Shown piece by piece: positions 26,374 to 34,866 of a stretch of DNA of 64,000 bases. The stretch spans positions 1,674,001-1,738,000 of the forward strand of contig NZ_CP132957.1 in assembly GCF_030863805.1 (NCBI RefSeq). The letters run 5' to 3'. Each line of letters starts with the position of its first letter. The first letter of the stretch is position 1. Both the position numbers and the translations under genes were made by a program. The DNA is from Kineothrix sp. MB12-C1. GTDB taxonomy: Bacteria; Bacillota; Clostridia; Lachnospirales; Lachnospiraceae. A model generated the notes under the pieces. The model saw only the letters and a list, made by a program, of their open reading frames with translations. It was not told the origin of the DNA and searched no databases.

Positions 26374-27285
26374 ATGCAGATATATGCAAAAAAACTTAAT
26401 CCTCAAATATTTTTGGAGATTCTATGCTATTTTACATTTGCCGCTCTGATAATCTCTCTGCTTGGCAACGGAAAATATCTTTCTTATGTTACACCACGCA
26501 TGAAACCCTACTTAATTTTTTCGGCAATCACCATGGTGATTTGGGGCCTTGCCGCTGCCCGCCGCCTGTTTCGCCCCCAGTACAAGATACGATCTATGCA
26601 CTGTTTTGTTCTGGCGATTCCGATCTTATTGATTTTGCTTCCTCACAGTTCCTTGGGTATATCGGATGTTTCCGGAGGATATGTCAGCGGAAATGTTCTT
26701 TCCGGCCAGACAAACCAATATAACTCGTTTCAGAGCCAGAATACGGCTGAAAACTCTAATCCGAATTCATCCGCAGAAGTTACAACGGAAAATCCCTCTG
26801 TAAGGGAGTCGGAACCTGATGTAACGGATACATATTCTTCAAACGATGCCTTTGAAACGCAGTCTGATGTTTTTGATTCCGTCGATTTTCCCGGCTTGGA
26901 TGAAGCCAACAAAACTATTACTGTTTCCAATGAAGATTTTGGCATGTGGATTTATGAGCTCTATGTAAATATGGAAAAATATGCCGGATACAAGATTATT
27001 ATGACCGGTTTCATCTTCAAAGACCCTGAATTTCTGGAAGCGGATGAATTCGTTCCTGCCCGATTATCAATGTCCTGCTGTGTTGCGGATTTGGTGCCGA
27101 CTGGACTTATCTGTAAATATGATAAGGCTTCTGAACTGGAAACGGACTCCTGGATAACAGTGGAAGGAACGCTTTATATTGAAGAATATAAATACGATGA
27201 CATGTCATTTGACGAACCTCTCATTCACGTAACAAAGATTACTCCGGCAGAGGCAGTAGATGAATATGTCTATCCATATTATTGA
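26374..27285 (+). CDS. DUF1980 / TIGR03943 family membrane protein (YcgQ-like)
   Basis: A 303-residue protein with three N-terminal helices (ILCYFTFAALIISLL, LIFSAITMVIWGLAA, CFVLAIPILLILL), a Ser/Asn/Glu-rich linker and a C-terminal extracellular domain carrying SMSCCVADLVPTGLICKY and a WITVEGTL segment. That matches the YcgQ family, normally encoded directly after a DUF318 permease (YcgR) and tied to metal stress in some Firmicutes. The permease partner is absent here. The nearby DtxR regulator (convergent) makes a metal-related role attractive but unproved. The ribosome site is weak (GGGGG 11 bases away). Confidence 0.8.
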   Translation: MQIYAKKLNPQIFLEILCYFTFAALIISLLGNGKYLSYVTPRMKPYLIFSAITMVIWGLAAARRLFRPQYKIRSMHCFVLAIPILLILLPHSSLGISDVSGGYVSGNVLSGQTNQYNSFQSQNTAENSNPNSSAEVTTENPSVRESEPDVTDTYSSNDAFETQSDVFDSVDFPGLDEANKTITVSNEDFGMWIYELYVNMEKYAGYKIIMTGFIFKDPEFLEADEFVPARLSMSCCVADLVPTGLICKYDKASELETDSWITVEGTLYIEEYKYDDMSFDEPLIHVTKITPAEAVDEYVYPYY

Positions 27286-27386
27286 CCGGAAAGTAAGATC
27301 ATCTTGTAAACGAACCAGATATGGGGATCGTGAAGTTCGCTGTCACTTGTTTTTATATGGAAACCCCCTAAATAATATATTTTGTG

Positions 27387-28043
27387 TTACAACCCTTCTG
27401 TCTGATCCACATAGATTTGACAGGCAGCTTTATAACTAATTTGAACACGCCTGCCTTCCAAGTCAAGCGTGAGCGGCCCTTCATAGGCAGCCATTCCGAT
27501 AATACATATAGAACTTCCAATCACAATTCCATTTTCCTGAAGATAATCCAGCAGTTCCTTTTCTTCCGTAACCCGCCGAACGTGGGAGTTTACGCCGACT
27601 GGAAGAAGATTCAAAGTCTGCATCGGAACAAGATCAACCTGCCCGTCGGGATGAGGAATTGCACTGCCATGAGGGCAGTACGCCGGGTAATTCAAAAAAT
27701 TATCCAGCCTGGAAGTGAGACGCGCAGGAGTGATATGCTCTAAGAGTTCTGCGTCTTCATGAGCCTCACTCCAGGAATAGCCCAAATGACGCATAAGAAA
27801 TACTTCCCAAAGACGATGTCCTCGAACTAATGAAATAGCAGCATGCATACCTTTATCTGTCAGATAGGTCCCTTTATAGGGCTCATAGTGAATTAATTCT
27901 TCCCGTTTCATCTTTCCCAACATTTCTGTCACGGAAGCCGGAGCGACCTGCAAAGTCTCCGCAATTTTCTTATTATTTACCAGTTCATTCAAACCACCAA
28001 GTTTATAGATAGCTTTCAAGTAATCCTCTTTATTAGGTGTCAT
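27387..28043 (-). CDS. DtxR/MntR-family metal-dependent transcriptional regulator
   Basis: Winged helix at the N-terminus (NKEDYLKAIYKL, ETLQVAPASVTEMLGKM), a central dimerisation and metal-binding region (GHRLWEVFLMRHLGYSWSEAHEDAELLEH with the His/Glu ligands expected for the family), and a C-terminal SH3/FeoA-like domain (LLDYLQENGIVIGSSICI). 218 residues, longer than MntR and closer to iron-responsive DtxR/IdeR proteins. The start at 28043 (MTPNKED) follows GGAGG by eight bases. It follows a tiny membrane ORF behind a promoter with a conserved inverted repeat, so it is probably autoregulated by manganese or iron. Confidence 0.92.
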   Translation of the reverse strand: MTPNKEDYLKAIYKLGGLNELVNNKKIAETLQVAPASVTEMLGKMKREELIHYEPYKGTYLTDKGMHAAISLVRGHRLWEVFLMRHLGYSWSEAHEDAELLEHITPARLTSRLDNFLNYPAYCPHGSAIPHPDGQVDLVPMQTLNLLPVGVNSHVRRVTEEKELLDYLQENGIVIGSSICIIGMAAYEGPLTLDLEGRRVQISYKAACQIYVDQTEGL

Positions 28044-28104
28044 CTTATCTTCCTCCGTTTTTTGCAAATACGCCGTATTGCTGTATCTTTAAATATTTTT
28101 TATT

Positions 28105-28209
28105 TTACTTTGCAAATATTTCTAAAAACGCTCCAATTAATAAAATAAGAGATGTGACAATCAAAGTTGGTATCTTACGGCAAAACAACCGCCTTGTATA
28201 AGTATTCAT
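28105..28209 (-). CDS. Small single-pass membrane protein, 34 residues
   Basis: Too short for routine gene calling, but the ATG has a GGAGG six bases upstream. It begins MNTYTRRLFCRK, a positively charged N-terminus, followed by one hydrophobic stretch (PTLIVTSLILLIGAFLEIF) and ends in AK. It sits between the DtxR-type operator/promoter and the dtxR gene, in the same transcript. No known family is recognised. A role at a metal transporter or as a leader peptide is only inference. Confidence 0.65.
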   Translation of the reverse strand: MNTYTRRLFCRKIPTLIVTSLILLIGAFLEIFAK

Positions 28210-28257
28210 AGAATCCTCCATTTATTATTTGCATTTTTTATTATATATTTTCTTTAT

Positions 28258-28311
28258 TTTAGGTGTGCCTAAATTCAATTATATTATATGCCTAACACTG
28301 GGGAGTTGCAA
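28258..28311 (-). promoter_or_regulatory. Promoter with DtxR/MntR-type operator
   Basis: Minus-strand TTGCAA (top 28306-28311), 17-base spacer, TATAAT (28283-28288). Just downstream, at about the transcription start, is the inverted repeat TTTAGG-TGTG-CCTAAA (28258-28273), the classical MntR/DtxR box shape. It precedes the small ORF and the DtxR-family gene, implying metal-dependent repression. A half-site TTAGGC lies in the spacer. Confidence 0.85.
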
Positions 28312-28405
28312 GTAGTTTTTTAAAAATTACTAAATATAGTGAATATCGACTTTGAAATACAATACTACTGACCTTTTCTAATACAATACACGAGTTCGTT
28401 CGCTC

Positions 28406-28434
28406 TTGTTTTTAGCAAATCTCTTTCGTATAAT
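28406..28434 (+). promoter_or_regulatory. Sigma-A promoter for the 28466 gene
   Basis: TTGTTT (28406-28411), 17 bases, TATAAT (28429-28434), about 32 bases before the start codon. Confidence 0.6.
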
Positions 28435-28465
28435 AAAAGCGAAGTATTAGAGAGAGGAGCTTCCT

Positions 28466-28798
28466 ATGAATTTTGAAAATGTCTTTTTTGCCGTTATCTG
28501 TTGGTTATGTTCTTTGATTTTTGGGGCGATCGCCCTTTGGGCATATAGGCGCCGTGACCCAATGCACTTTTGGTCAGGCAGCACGGTAAAGCCGGAGGAA
28601 ATAGAAGATATACCCGGATATAATCGAGCAAATGGTTTGATGTGGGCAATTTACGCCTTTTGTATGTTTACGGCAGGTGCTTTATCGCTTATCAGTATTA
28701 CAGTGGGTGTTATTTTAATAGTGACTCTATCTTTTCCCGGTCTTATTGTTCTAATTATCGTTTATAAGCGAATCTATAATAGATACAAAAGTAAATGA
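28466..28798 (+). CDS. Small membrane protein of unknown function
   Basis: A 110-residue protein with an N-terminal helix (VFFAVICWLCSLIFGAIALWAY), a short loop RRRDPMHFWSG, and two C-terminal helices (GLMWAIYAFCMFTAGALSL, ITVGVILIVTLSFPGLIVLIIV) before a basic tail KRIYNRYKSK. Preceded by a promoter and a GAGAGGAG ribosome site, followed by a stem-loop, so it is a single-gene unit. The FWSG/YNRANG layout recalls short Lachnospiraceae membrane proteins, but no family is firmly recognised. Confidence 0.8.
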   Translation: MNFENVFFAVICWLCSLIFGAIALWAYRRRDPMHFWSGSTVKPEEIEDIPGYNRANGLMWAIYAFCMFTAGALSLISITVGVILIVTLSFPGLIVLIIVYKRIYNRYKSK

Positions 28799-28829
28799 CA
28801 CGGTAATATCGAGAAGATACTACCGTGTC
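28797..28829. terminator. Bidirectional stem-loop between convergent genes
   Basis: Arms GACACGGTA and TACCGTGTC extended by TATC/GATA. It lies between convergent genes; T-rich tracts are modest on both sides. Confidence 0.55.
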
Positions 28830-28842
28830 GTAAAAAAATACC

Positions 28843-29622
28843 TTAACATTTTCTATTACTCTCTATCCAACTTATGGCAAAGTCAACAAGCTCTCTCATA
28901 TTCATACATTTAACAACTGCATTGCCTATGCCTATTTTCTTAATAGAATTAAAACGCTCAAAGTCTATTCCAATTTGAACAAAATCTTCTCCATCAACTG
29001 CGAGTGTTTCATAGTCTATCCACTGTCTTTCCCCGCCAATCTTTACAACACTGCTGGCAATTTCATTTTTCTTCGAAGGATATTCTGCCAATACATCCGC
29101 AAGATGAAGAGAAGTATTTTTATCGTAATCAACACCGATCAGAAGAACCTTTCCATCAAGCTCATATAGTTTTCCAATAGGAGAGCTCTTACCGAAAATA
29201 TCACTTAAATCATGATTTTCAACTAAGTATTTAGCGTTCGCTCCATTCGCCGAAAACGAACGTGCCGGATGATCGCTTCTGATCGTTCCTTTCCAAGTTC
29301 GAAACATCTCAGCAACAATACCCATCGTATTGGTAGGTGTAATATCTTTATCATAAGCAGGCAAATTTTCTATTAATATCTGCCAGTATTCCTCCGGCAC
29401 TTCATAATGTACCCCAGATTCAGGGGAGAGGTTTTTCCAGCTTTGTGTAGGCATTAAAATTGTGCCGCTATCTCCAACAGTCTCCAATAAAGATTCAATT
29501 ATTGTTTGTGCACCGCCGCAAACGTAGCCTAAACTACTTAAGGAAGTATGAACAATAACATTATCTCCTTTCTCAAGACCTAAGAATTGATAACTCTTCA
29601 TAAAGTTTTCTTTAATTAACAT
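28843..29622 (-). CDS. AAC(3)-family N-acetyltransferase (Antibiotic_NAT)
   Basis: Member of the aminoglycoside 3-N-acetyltransferase fold, which transfers acetyl from acetyl-CoA to an amine. Family landmarks: GDNVIVHTSLSSLGYV, DSGTILMPTQSW, DITPTNTMGIVAEMFR, and SDHPARSFSANG with the family-typical His. 259 residues. Many chromosomal members have no drug substrate, so resistance is not implied. It follows the GH13 gene by 46 bases and could be the last gene of the maltodextrin operon. Start at 29622 (ATG); a TTG at 29646 is the alternative. Confidence 0.85.
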   Translation of the reverse strand: MLIKENFMKSYQFLGLEKGDNVIVHTSLSSLGYVCGGAQTIIESLLETVGDSGTILMPTQSWKNLSPESGVHYEVPEEYWQILIENLPAYDKDITPTNTMGIVAEMFRTWKGTIRSDHPARSFSANGANAKYLVENHDLSDIFGKSSPIGKLYELDGKVLLIGVDYDKNTSLHLADVLAEYPSKKNEIASSVVKIGGERQWIDYETLAVDGEDFVQIGIDFERFNSIKKIGIGNAVVKCMNMRELVDFAISWIESNRKC

Positions 29623-29667
29623 CACTTTTTCCAACCCTATCCTCAATTTTTTTAATAAAGCAAGATA

Positions 29668-31434
29668 TTACGAGGAAGATATTTGAAGGATTTTATATCC
29701 ATATCCATCCAGGTAATCTCCCTCTACACCTTTCTCCAGAAGTACCTGTCCTCCCTCCAAATAACCCCGTATCTCCGCCCGGTTATCTTGAGCATTGAGA
29801 ATAATTCTTATCCTGCGGATTCCTCTTCGTTCAAAGATGAGAAGGCTGGAATCGGCAGAAGCTTCCACAAATTGCAGCGTGTCCCTTGGATTTATGTATT
29901 TATTCCTGATCCTAATGACCTCCTGTACAAAGGCTTCGGTCTCTTCCATACGGCTTTGCCAAGGCATAGGCTGCCTGTACTCCCACTCCTTCATTCCGCA
30001 TATCTTTTTTTCATCTCCATAGAATACACTGGGGATACCCGGAGTCATAAACAGGTAAAGAAATGCCAATCTCCACTTTTCCTCCTTTTCTCCGCACAAG
30101 GAAAAGAAACGCCCTACATCATGACTATCCAGAAGATTTAATTGCGCCCTGGCAACAGGAAGAGGATAGCGCAGCAGCATGTCGGTCATAGCCCCTGCAA
30201 ATCTCCCGACTCCTATTTTATCCATAGCAAAGAAATCTCTGCAGTGCTTCCTGAAATCATAGTTCATGACCGAATCAAGCATATCTCCCCGAAGCCAGTC
30301 TTCCGCATTTTCCCACACCTCACCAATCAGAACCGCTTGAGAGTTTGCCTCCTTTATCTCCTTTCTGAATCTTCGCCAGAAATTTTTGTCAACCTCATTA
30401 GCAACATCCAGACGCCAACCATCCACCTGAAAGTTTTCAATCCAATAGCGGCCCACATTTGCAAAATACTCCTGCACTTCGGGGTTGGCCGTATTTAACT
30501 TAGGCATCTTTGGTTCATAAGCAAAGCAGGCATATTCGGGAATCTCTCCCTCCTTTGGACGTCTTACCGGAAACTGTAAATGATAGAACCAATCCTTGTA
30601 CAAAGAATCTTCTCCTTTTTCTATCACATCTTCAAAGAAAGGAAATTCCCAACTGCAGTGATTGAACACACCATCAATAATAATATGCATTCCTCTTCTA
30701 TGTACTTCCTTGGTTAAATTCAGGAAATCCTCATCGCTTCCCATACAGGGGTCCACATGGAAGTAATCTATAATATCATACTTATGATATTCTCCGGCTC
30801 TGAAAATAGGGTTTAAGTACAGGCAGTTAAATCCCAGGTTTTGTATATAATCCAGATTTTCGCGAATTCCATTTATCGTACCTCCGCATTTAGAACGGTA
30901 TATTTTCCCATCCTCTCCTTCAACGGCACTTTCCTGACCGGCAATCTTCTCTTTCCCGGAAGCGAAGCTGTCAGGAAAAATATTATATACGATGGCATGT
31001 TCGAACCATTCGGGAACTTCCAGGATTTCCGAACGTAAAATGTAGGGATATTGGTAATACTCGCTCCTACCCTCGACTACAAACCCATCTTCCAAAGTAA
31101 AGTCCGGCAGTTCTTTATGGAAATCATCCCCATAATAATAATACCACTCCTCCCCCTTCCTAATCAGAAAATAGTAACATACCCTTTCAGGCACTCCAAC
31201 TAAAGTCTCTTCATAGAAATCGAAGATTTTATTCTGCCAGCAAACCTCCATTCTCTTTTCTGAAAAAAAGACAGGGGAGGAAATACATGCCCTATCTCCC
31301 CAAAAAAGTGTACAACTATCCAAGTCTCCTTTTGCGGCCCGCAAGCGAATCGTTAAAACATCTTTCGCTTGAGCAAACGCATACTGAGATGTGGGAATGT
31401 GCAAGAGTGCACTCTTATTTATTTGAAAATTCAT
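29668..31434 (-). CDS. GH13 alpha-glycosidase (cyclomaltodextrinase/neopullulanase-like)
   Basis: Alpha-amylase-family hydrolase, 588 residues, cytoplasmic (no signal peptide). An N-terminal beta domain precedes the barrel. Catalytic residues: nucleophile Asp in DGWRLDVANEV (about residue 340), acid Glu in LIGEVWE (about 370), transition-state Asp in LLDSHD (about 436); region I is DGVFNH. The N-terminal CBM34-like part and NLGFNCLYLNPIF indicate a cyclomaltodextrinase, maltogenic amylase or neopullulanase type. It follows the MalFG permeases in one operon, so imported maltodextrins are its likely substrate. Confidence 0.93.
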   Translation of the reverse strand: MNFQINKSALLHIPTSQYAFAQAKDVLTIRLRAAKGDLDSCTLFWGDRACISSPVFFSEKRMEVCWQNKIFDFYEETLVGVPERVCYYFLIRKGEEWYYYYGDDFHKELPDFTLEDGFVVEGRSEYYQYPYILRSEILEVPEWFEHAIVYNIFPDSFASGKEKIAGQESAVEGEDGKIYRSKCGGTINGIRENLDYIQNLGFNCLYLNPIFRAGEYHKYDIIDYFHVDPCMGSDEDFLNLTKEVHRRGMHIIIDGVFNHCSWEFPFFEDVIEKGEDSLYKDWFYHLQFPVRRPKEGEIPEYACFAYEPKMPKLNTANPEVQEYFANVGRYWIENFQVDGWRLDVANEVDKNFWRRFRKEIKEANSQAVLIGEVWENAEDWLRGDMLDSVMNYDFRKHCRDFFAMDKIGVGRFAGAMTDMLLRYPLPVARAQLNLLDSHDVGRFFSLCGEKEEKWRLAFLYLFMTPGIPSVFYGDEKKICGMKEWEYRQPMPWQSRMEETEAFVQEVIRIRNKYINPRDTLQFVEASADSSLLIFERRGIRRIRIILNAQDNRAEIRGYLEGGQVLLEKGVEGDYLDGYGYKILQISSS

Positions 31435-31476
31435 TGTATAATTTCCTCTCTTAACTCTTTTTCTATTTTTCTGCTT

Positions 31477-32367
31477 CTACCCCTTTACTCCACCTGCGGT
31501 AAGCCCTGATACCATATATTTTTGAATCATAAAAAAAATAAGGAGTATCGGCAGAGAAACTAAAATTGCAGCCGCTGTAAACAAAGGCCAGCTCCGGCTG
31601 TAATCATTAGCCTGAAGCTGATAAAGCCCTCCCGCAAGGGCATAACTTTCTTCTTTCAGCATAAAGGTGGTAGCGAACAAATATTCATTCCAAACAAAAA
31701 TCAATACCATAACTGCGGTAACAATAATGGCTGGCCTTGCCAGTGGGAGGATAATCTTTTGTATCAGTTGAAAATCTCCTGCCCCGTCTATTTTGGAGGC
31801 TTCTTCTATTTCTATCGGTATGGAATCAAAATACCCCTTCATATTCCATATGCTGAAAATGCACATGGTCCCCGCATAGACAAAGATAAGTCCCGCATGA
31901 GAATTTAAGAGATTCATCAATTTAAACAGACGGAATACTGCAAACAAAGTCAGTATTTGCGGAAATGCATTCAACAGAAGTAAAAGTCTTAGCATCCCGC
32001 TTCTGCCCGGGAAACGGAACCTCGAAAAGGCATAAGCGGCTGTCACACTTGTCCCCATGGCTAAAAACATTGTTCCTACGCTCAAAATCACAGAATTTAC
32101 AAGCCACTGCAGAAATGGTTCCTCAAACAGTATTCTTTTATAATTTTCCAATGTGAATCTTCGCGGTAAAAGAGATGCCTCAGAGGTCAGGGCTTCAGTT
32201 CCCCCGCTCACTGATAGGAGTAAGGCGTATAGAATGGGAACAAGTCCGATCAGGCATAGCCCCAATAGAAAAAAATTCACCCCCAGCAGCTCTAATTTCT
32301 TTTTTATCTTTCTCCTATTTCTGTTCATACTGTCTTTTCTAATTTTCCTTTCCATTTTTATACCCAT
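31477..32367 (-). CDS. Maltodextrin-type ABC permease (MalG-like)
   Basis: Second permease of a CUT1 importer, 296 residues, six helices. The EAA loop reads EIEEASKIDGAGDFQLIQKIILPLARPAI; the C-terminus YMVSGLTAGGVKG is the standard MalG ending. The charged N-terminus (MERKIRKDSMNRNRRKIKKK) is cytoplasmic. The start is uncertain among 32367, 32355 and 32328. A GC-rich inverted repeat (GCGC...GCGC around 32371-32386) lies just upstream of the first start. Pairs with the permease encoded before it. Confidence 0.93.
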   Translation of the reverse strand: MGIKMERKIRKDSMNRNRRKIKKKLELLGVNFFLLGLCLIGLVPILYALLLSVSGGTEALTSEASLLPRRFTLENYKRILFEEPFLQWLVNSVILSVGTMFLAMGTSVTAAYAFSRFRFPGRSGMLRLLLLLNAFPQILTLFAVFRLFKLMNLLNSHAGLIFVYAGTMCIFSIWNMKGYFDSIPIEIEEASKIDGAGDFQLIQKIILPLARPAIIVTAVMVLIFVWNEYLFATTFMLKEESYALAGGLYQLQANDYSRSWPLFTAAAILVSLPILLIFFMIQKYMVSGLTAGGVKG

Positions 32368-32412
32368 CTGCGCGCTCCGTGCGCACTCAAATCAATAGGT
32401 TAAATACATATC

Positions 32413-33303
32413 TTATTCAACCTTTTCTCCTTTTATCGATGGATTCATACTGAAAGAGAACAAAATAATAATTCCAAAGATTACGATGGATACCGCCGAG
32501 GACAATCCATAGTTATTCGATACAAAAGCTTTCTGATGAGCATAAGTCAGCACTGTCTGCAGGGTAGCTCCGGACAGAGAACCTTTTTGCATTGTCAGCA
32601 AATATACGATATCAAATTGTTTGAATGTAGTGAAAGTGGTCAGAATAATAGCGGGCATGATGATTTTCTGAAGGGAAGGTATCGTAATATATATATTCTT
32701 CTTTACAAATCCCGCCCCATCCAATTCCGCACTTTCATACATACTTTTATCAATACTTTTCAATGCACCATCTATCATCATAATCATAAATGGCAGTGCC
32801 ATCCATAAGTTCAATACCAGACAGGAAAAAAAGGCCGGTATGTTTCTCGAAAGGAAGTCGAACTTGGAAAAACCCATTTGACTTAGCCACTTGTTCAACA
32901 AACCAAATTCGGAATTGAACATTCCTACCCGCCAGACCAGAATGGATACATAGGCAGGCATAGCCCACGGAAACATCAAAAGGGTCTTATATAATCTCCT
33001 CCATTTCAAATCTTCCCTGTTTAAGGCCAGAGCAATAAAATAAGAAACGACTACCTGAAGAACAATATTCACTACTGTCCAAAGCAGAGTGATACCCAGT
33101 GCTTCCATAAATCCTGAGTCTATTTTAAGAAGCGCTCTCCCGTAGTTGGCAAACCCCACTATTTGAAAATCTGTCCAATGATACAAATTCATATTGGTAA
33201 AGGAAATATAACCTGTGTATAAAATGGGGAATACCACGATTGCTCCGATTAGCATCATTGCAGGAAGGCTGTATATCCACGGCAGAACTTTTCTTTTTTT
33301 CAT
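32413..33303 (-). CDS. Maltodextrin-type ABC permease (MalF-like)
   Basis: First permease of the CUT1 importer, 296 residues, six helices. EAA loop: ESAELDGAGFVKKNIYITIPSLQKIIMPA. It lacks the large periplasmic P2 loop of E. coli MalF, as is usual in Gram-positives. Encoded between the binding protein and MalG. The start ATG at 33303 follows GGAG. Confidence 0.93.
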   Translation of the reverse strand: MKKRKVLPWIYSLPAMMLIGAIVVFPILYTGYISFTNMNLYHWTDFQIVGFANYGRALLKIDSGFMEALGITLLWTVVNIVLQVVVSYFIALALNREDLKWRRLYKTLLMFPWAMPAYVSILVWRVGMFNSEFGLLNKWLSQMGFSKFDFLSRNIPAFFSCLVLNLWMALPFMIMMIDGALKSIDKSMYESAELDGAGFVKKNIYITIPSLQKIIMPAIILTTFTTFKQFDIVYLLTMQKGSLSGATLQTVLTYAHQKAFVSNNYGLSSAVSIVIFGIIILFSFSMNPSIKGEKVE

Positions 33304-33328
33304 CGGCTACCGGCTCCTTTCTCTTTCA

Positions 33329-33350
33329 CGGCAGGACTTAAGTCCTGCCG
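33329..33350 (-). other. Intercistronic palindrome after the binding-protein gene
   Basis: A perfect 22-base palindrome (arm CGGCAGGACTT) in the 96-base gap between the solute-binding-protein gene and malF. No T-run follows. Same position and kind as the stem-loops at 21150 and 44358. Confidence 0.7.
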
Positions 33351-33399
33351 CTGGATCACTTAATTTATTTGTAACTGTTCATTACCCTCACAGTTACAT

Positions 33400-34680
33400 T
33401 TATTTCATATCGGCTATTGCACTCAAAGCATCATTTTGGTAGTTCTCCGCAATAGTGTTCACATCTTCCCCTGCCTTATTTACTGCGGTAAAGAACGCCT
33501 CTGAAGGTCCCCACATAGCGCCCATCTCCGGAACATTAGGCATAGGTACAGCCACTTCTGCCGTTTTCTTCATAACAAGAATCATTTCATTATTAGCGAC
33601 CTCTGTATCTTCATAAGCCTTCATATTAGCAGGTGCACAGTTGAAATCTTTTGCAAGACGAATTCCTACTTCGGGTTCTGCCAAAACCTCCAATACTTTT
33701 ACAAGAGCTTCCTTCTTACTCTCCGCCGCATATTTTAAAACACCCAAGCACTGTACTCCTGAAAAAGGTTTCAGAGAATTTCCATTCGGCAGTGTAAAAT
33801 CTGCCAGAGATTTATATCCAAGTGAAATACCGGCCTCTTTGATTCCGGATATAAGCCATGGTCCTCCCAGAATGGCGGCGGCTTTTTTCTCATTAAACAG
33901 GGCCGTTACCGTATTATAATCTCCATCGGCTTGCAATGCAGCAAATTTCTTGTTGTAGTTAATTGCCTCCATGGTAGCCGGATCATTCAGTCCGGGCAAA
34001 GCCTCCTCATTGATAACAAAACCTCCAAATCCATAGATAAAAGGAGATATGTTATAAGCATTTGAATGCTGATTTACCAAAGCATATGTACCTGCGCTTG
34101 TATCCGTATGAGATACCATATAATCATATAACGCTTCTGTAGTAGACGGAACTTCCCCCTCCCAGAGTTCCTTATTATACAGGAACAGAAGAGTTTCATA
34201 ATATACCGGCATCAAATACTGCTGACCGTCATAGGTAGCCGCCTGTATGGTCATGGGAAGTAAATCCTGCTGCTTTTCCTGAGAAATCAGATTATTTACC
34301 GGCTCTAAGATTCCCATTTCCGCAAAGCTTCCCAAAGAATCGTGGGCAAACAGATACATATCCGGTCCATTTTTTGAATCGGTACCATACAATCGTATCT
34401 GTCCCGTCACGTCACTTTTTTTCTCAAATTTTAAAACAATGTTCTCCTCTTTTAGCTTTTCATTTACTATCTCCGCCAAGGCATTCATCATAACATCATC
34501 ATTGTCATGCCATGCCATAATTTCCGTAGCTTCACCGGCCGCGTTATCCCCTTGCTGTTCCTGTTCCACGGTTTCCACTGTACTGGTACCGGATGCCTCC
34601 TCCTGTTCTGCCGCACCACAACCTGCCAAAATACCAACCAAAAGTATTCCGGTAAAACCTAATCCCCATCTCTTTTTCAT
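33400..34680 (-). CDS. Maltodextrin-type solute-binding lipoprotein (MalE-like)
   Basis: Extracellular binding protein of the CUT1 importer. Signal peptide MKKRWGLGFTGILLVGILAG with lipobox LAGC, then a glutamate-rich linker, then the body (EIMAWHDNDDVMMNAL, GPDMYLFAHDSLG, AAAILGGPWLISGIKEAG, and APANMKAYED near the end). 426 residues is typical. First gene of the operon, divergent from the LacI regulator, with a CG-centred operator candidate just upstream. Substrate inferred from the GH13 gene. Confidence 0.93.
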   Translation of the reverse strand: MKKRWGLGFTGILLVGILAGCGAAEQEEASGTSTVETVEQEQQGDNAAGEATEIMAWHDNDDVMMNALAEIVNEKLKEENIVLKFEKKSDVTGQIRLYGTDSKNGPDMYLFAHDSLGSFAEMGILEPVNNLISQEKQQDLLPMTIQAATYDGQQYLMPVYYETLLFLYNKELWEGEVPSTTEALYDYMVSHTDTSAGTYALVNQHSNAYNISPFIYGFGGFVINEEALPGLNDPATMEAINYNKKFAALQADGDYNTVTALFNEKKAAAILGGPWLISGIKEAGISLGYKSLADFTLPNGNSLKPFSGVQCLGVLKYAAESKKEALVKVLEVLAEPEVGIRLAKDFNCAPANMKAYEDTEVANNEMILVMKKTAEVAVPMPNVPEMGAMWGPSEAFFTAVNKAGEDVNTIAENYQNDALSAIADMK

Positions 34681-34704
34681 ATTATCCTACCTCGCCTTCT
34701 TTAC

Positions 34705-34716
34705 GAAATCGCTTTC
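34705..34716 (-). promoter_or_regulatory. Candidate LacI-family/CcpA operator upstream of malE
   Basis: GAAATCGCTTTC, a near-palindrome with GAAA/TTTC arms and a central CG, the form of LacI-family and cre sites (AANCGNTT). It lies between a TATAAT (top 34752-34757, minus strand) and the malE start, where a bound repressor would block transcription. Confidence 0.5.
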
Positions 34717-34866
34717 CTTAATATGTTTAATAATATCTTGCGCGCAGTTTAATTATATCAATATATATTCGTATTTACTACATTAAATCTTTCATTTCTA
34801 TTGACTTTGTTAGGAAACCGCTATACTATTTTAGTAGAATTATACATATTTACAAGGAGGTTTTCT

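Noticed and set aside
32371-32386. GC-rich repeat near malG start as a regulatory hairpin
   Set aside because: Short, imperfect and with no second line of evidence; kept only as a note on the start.
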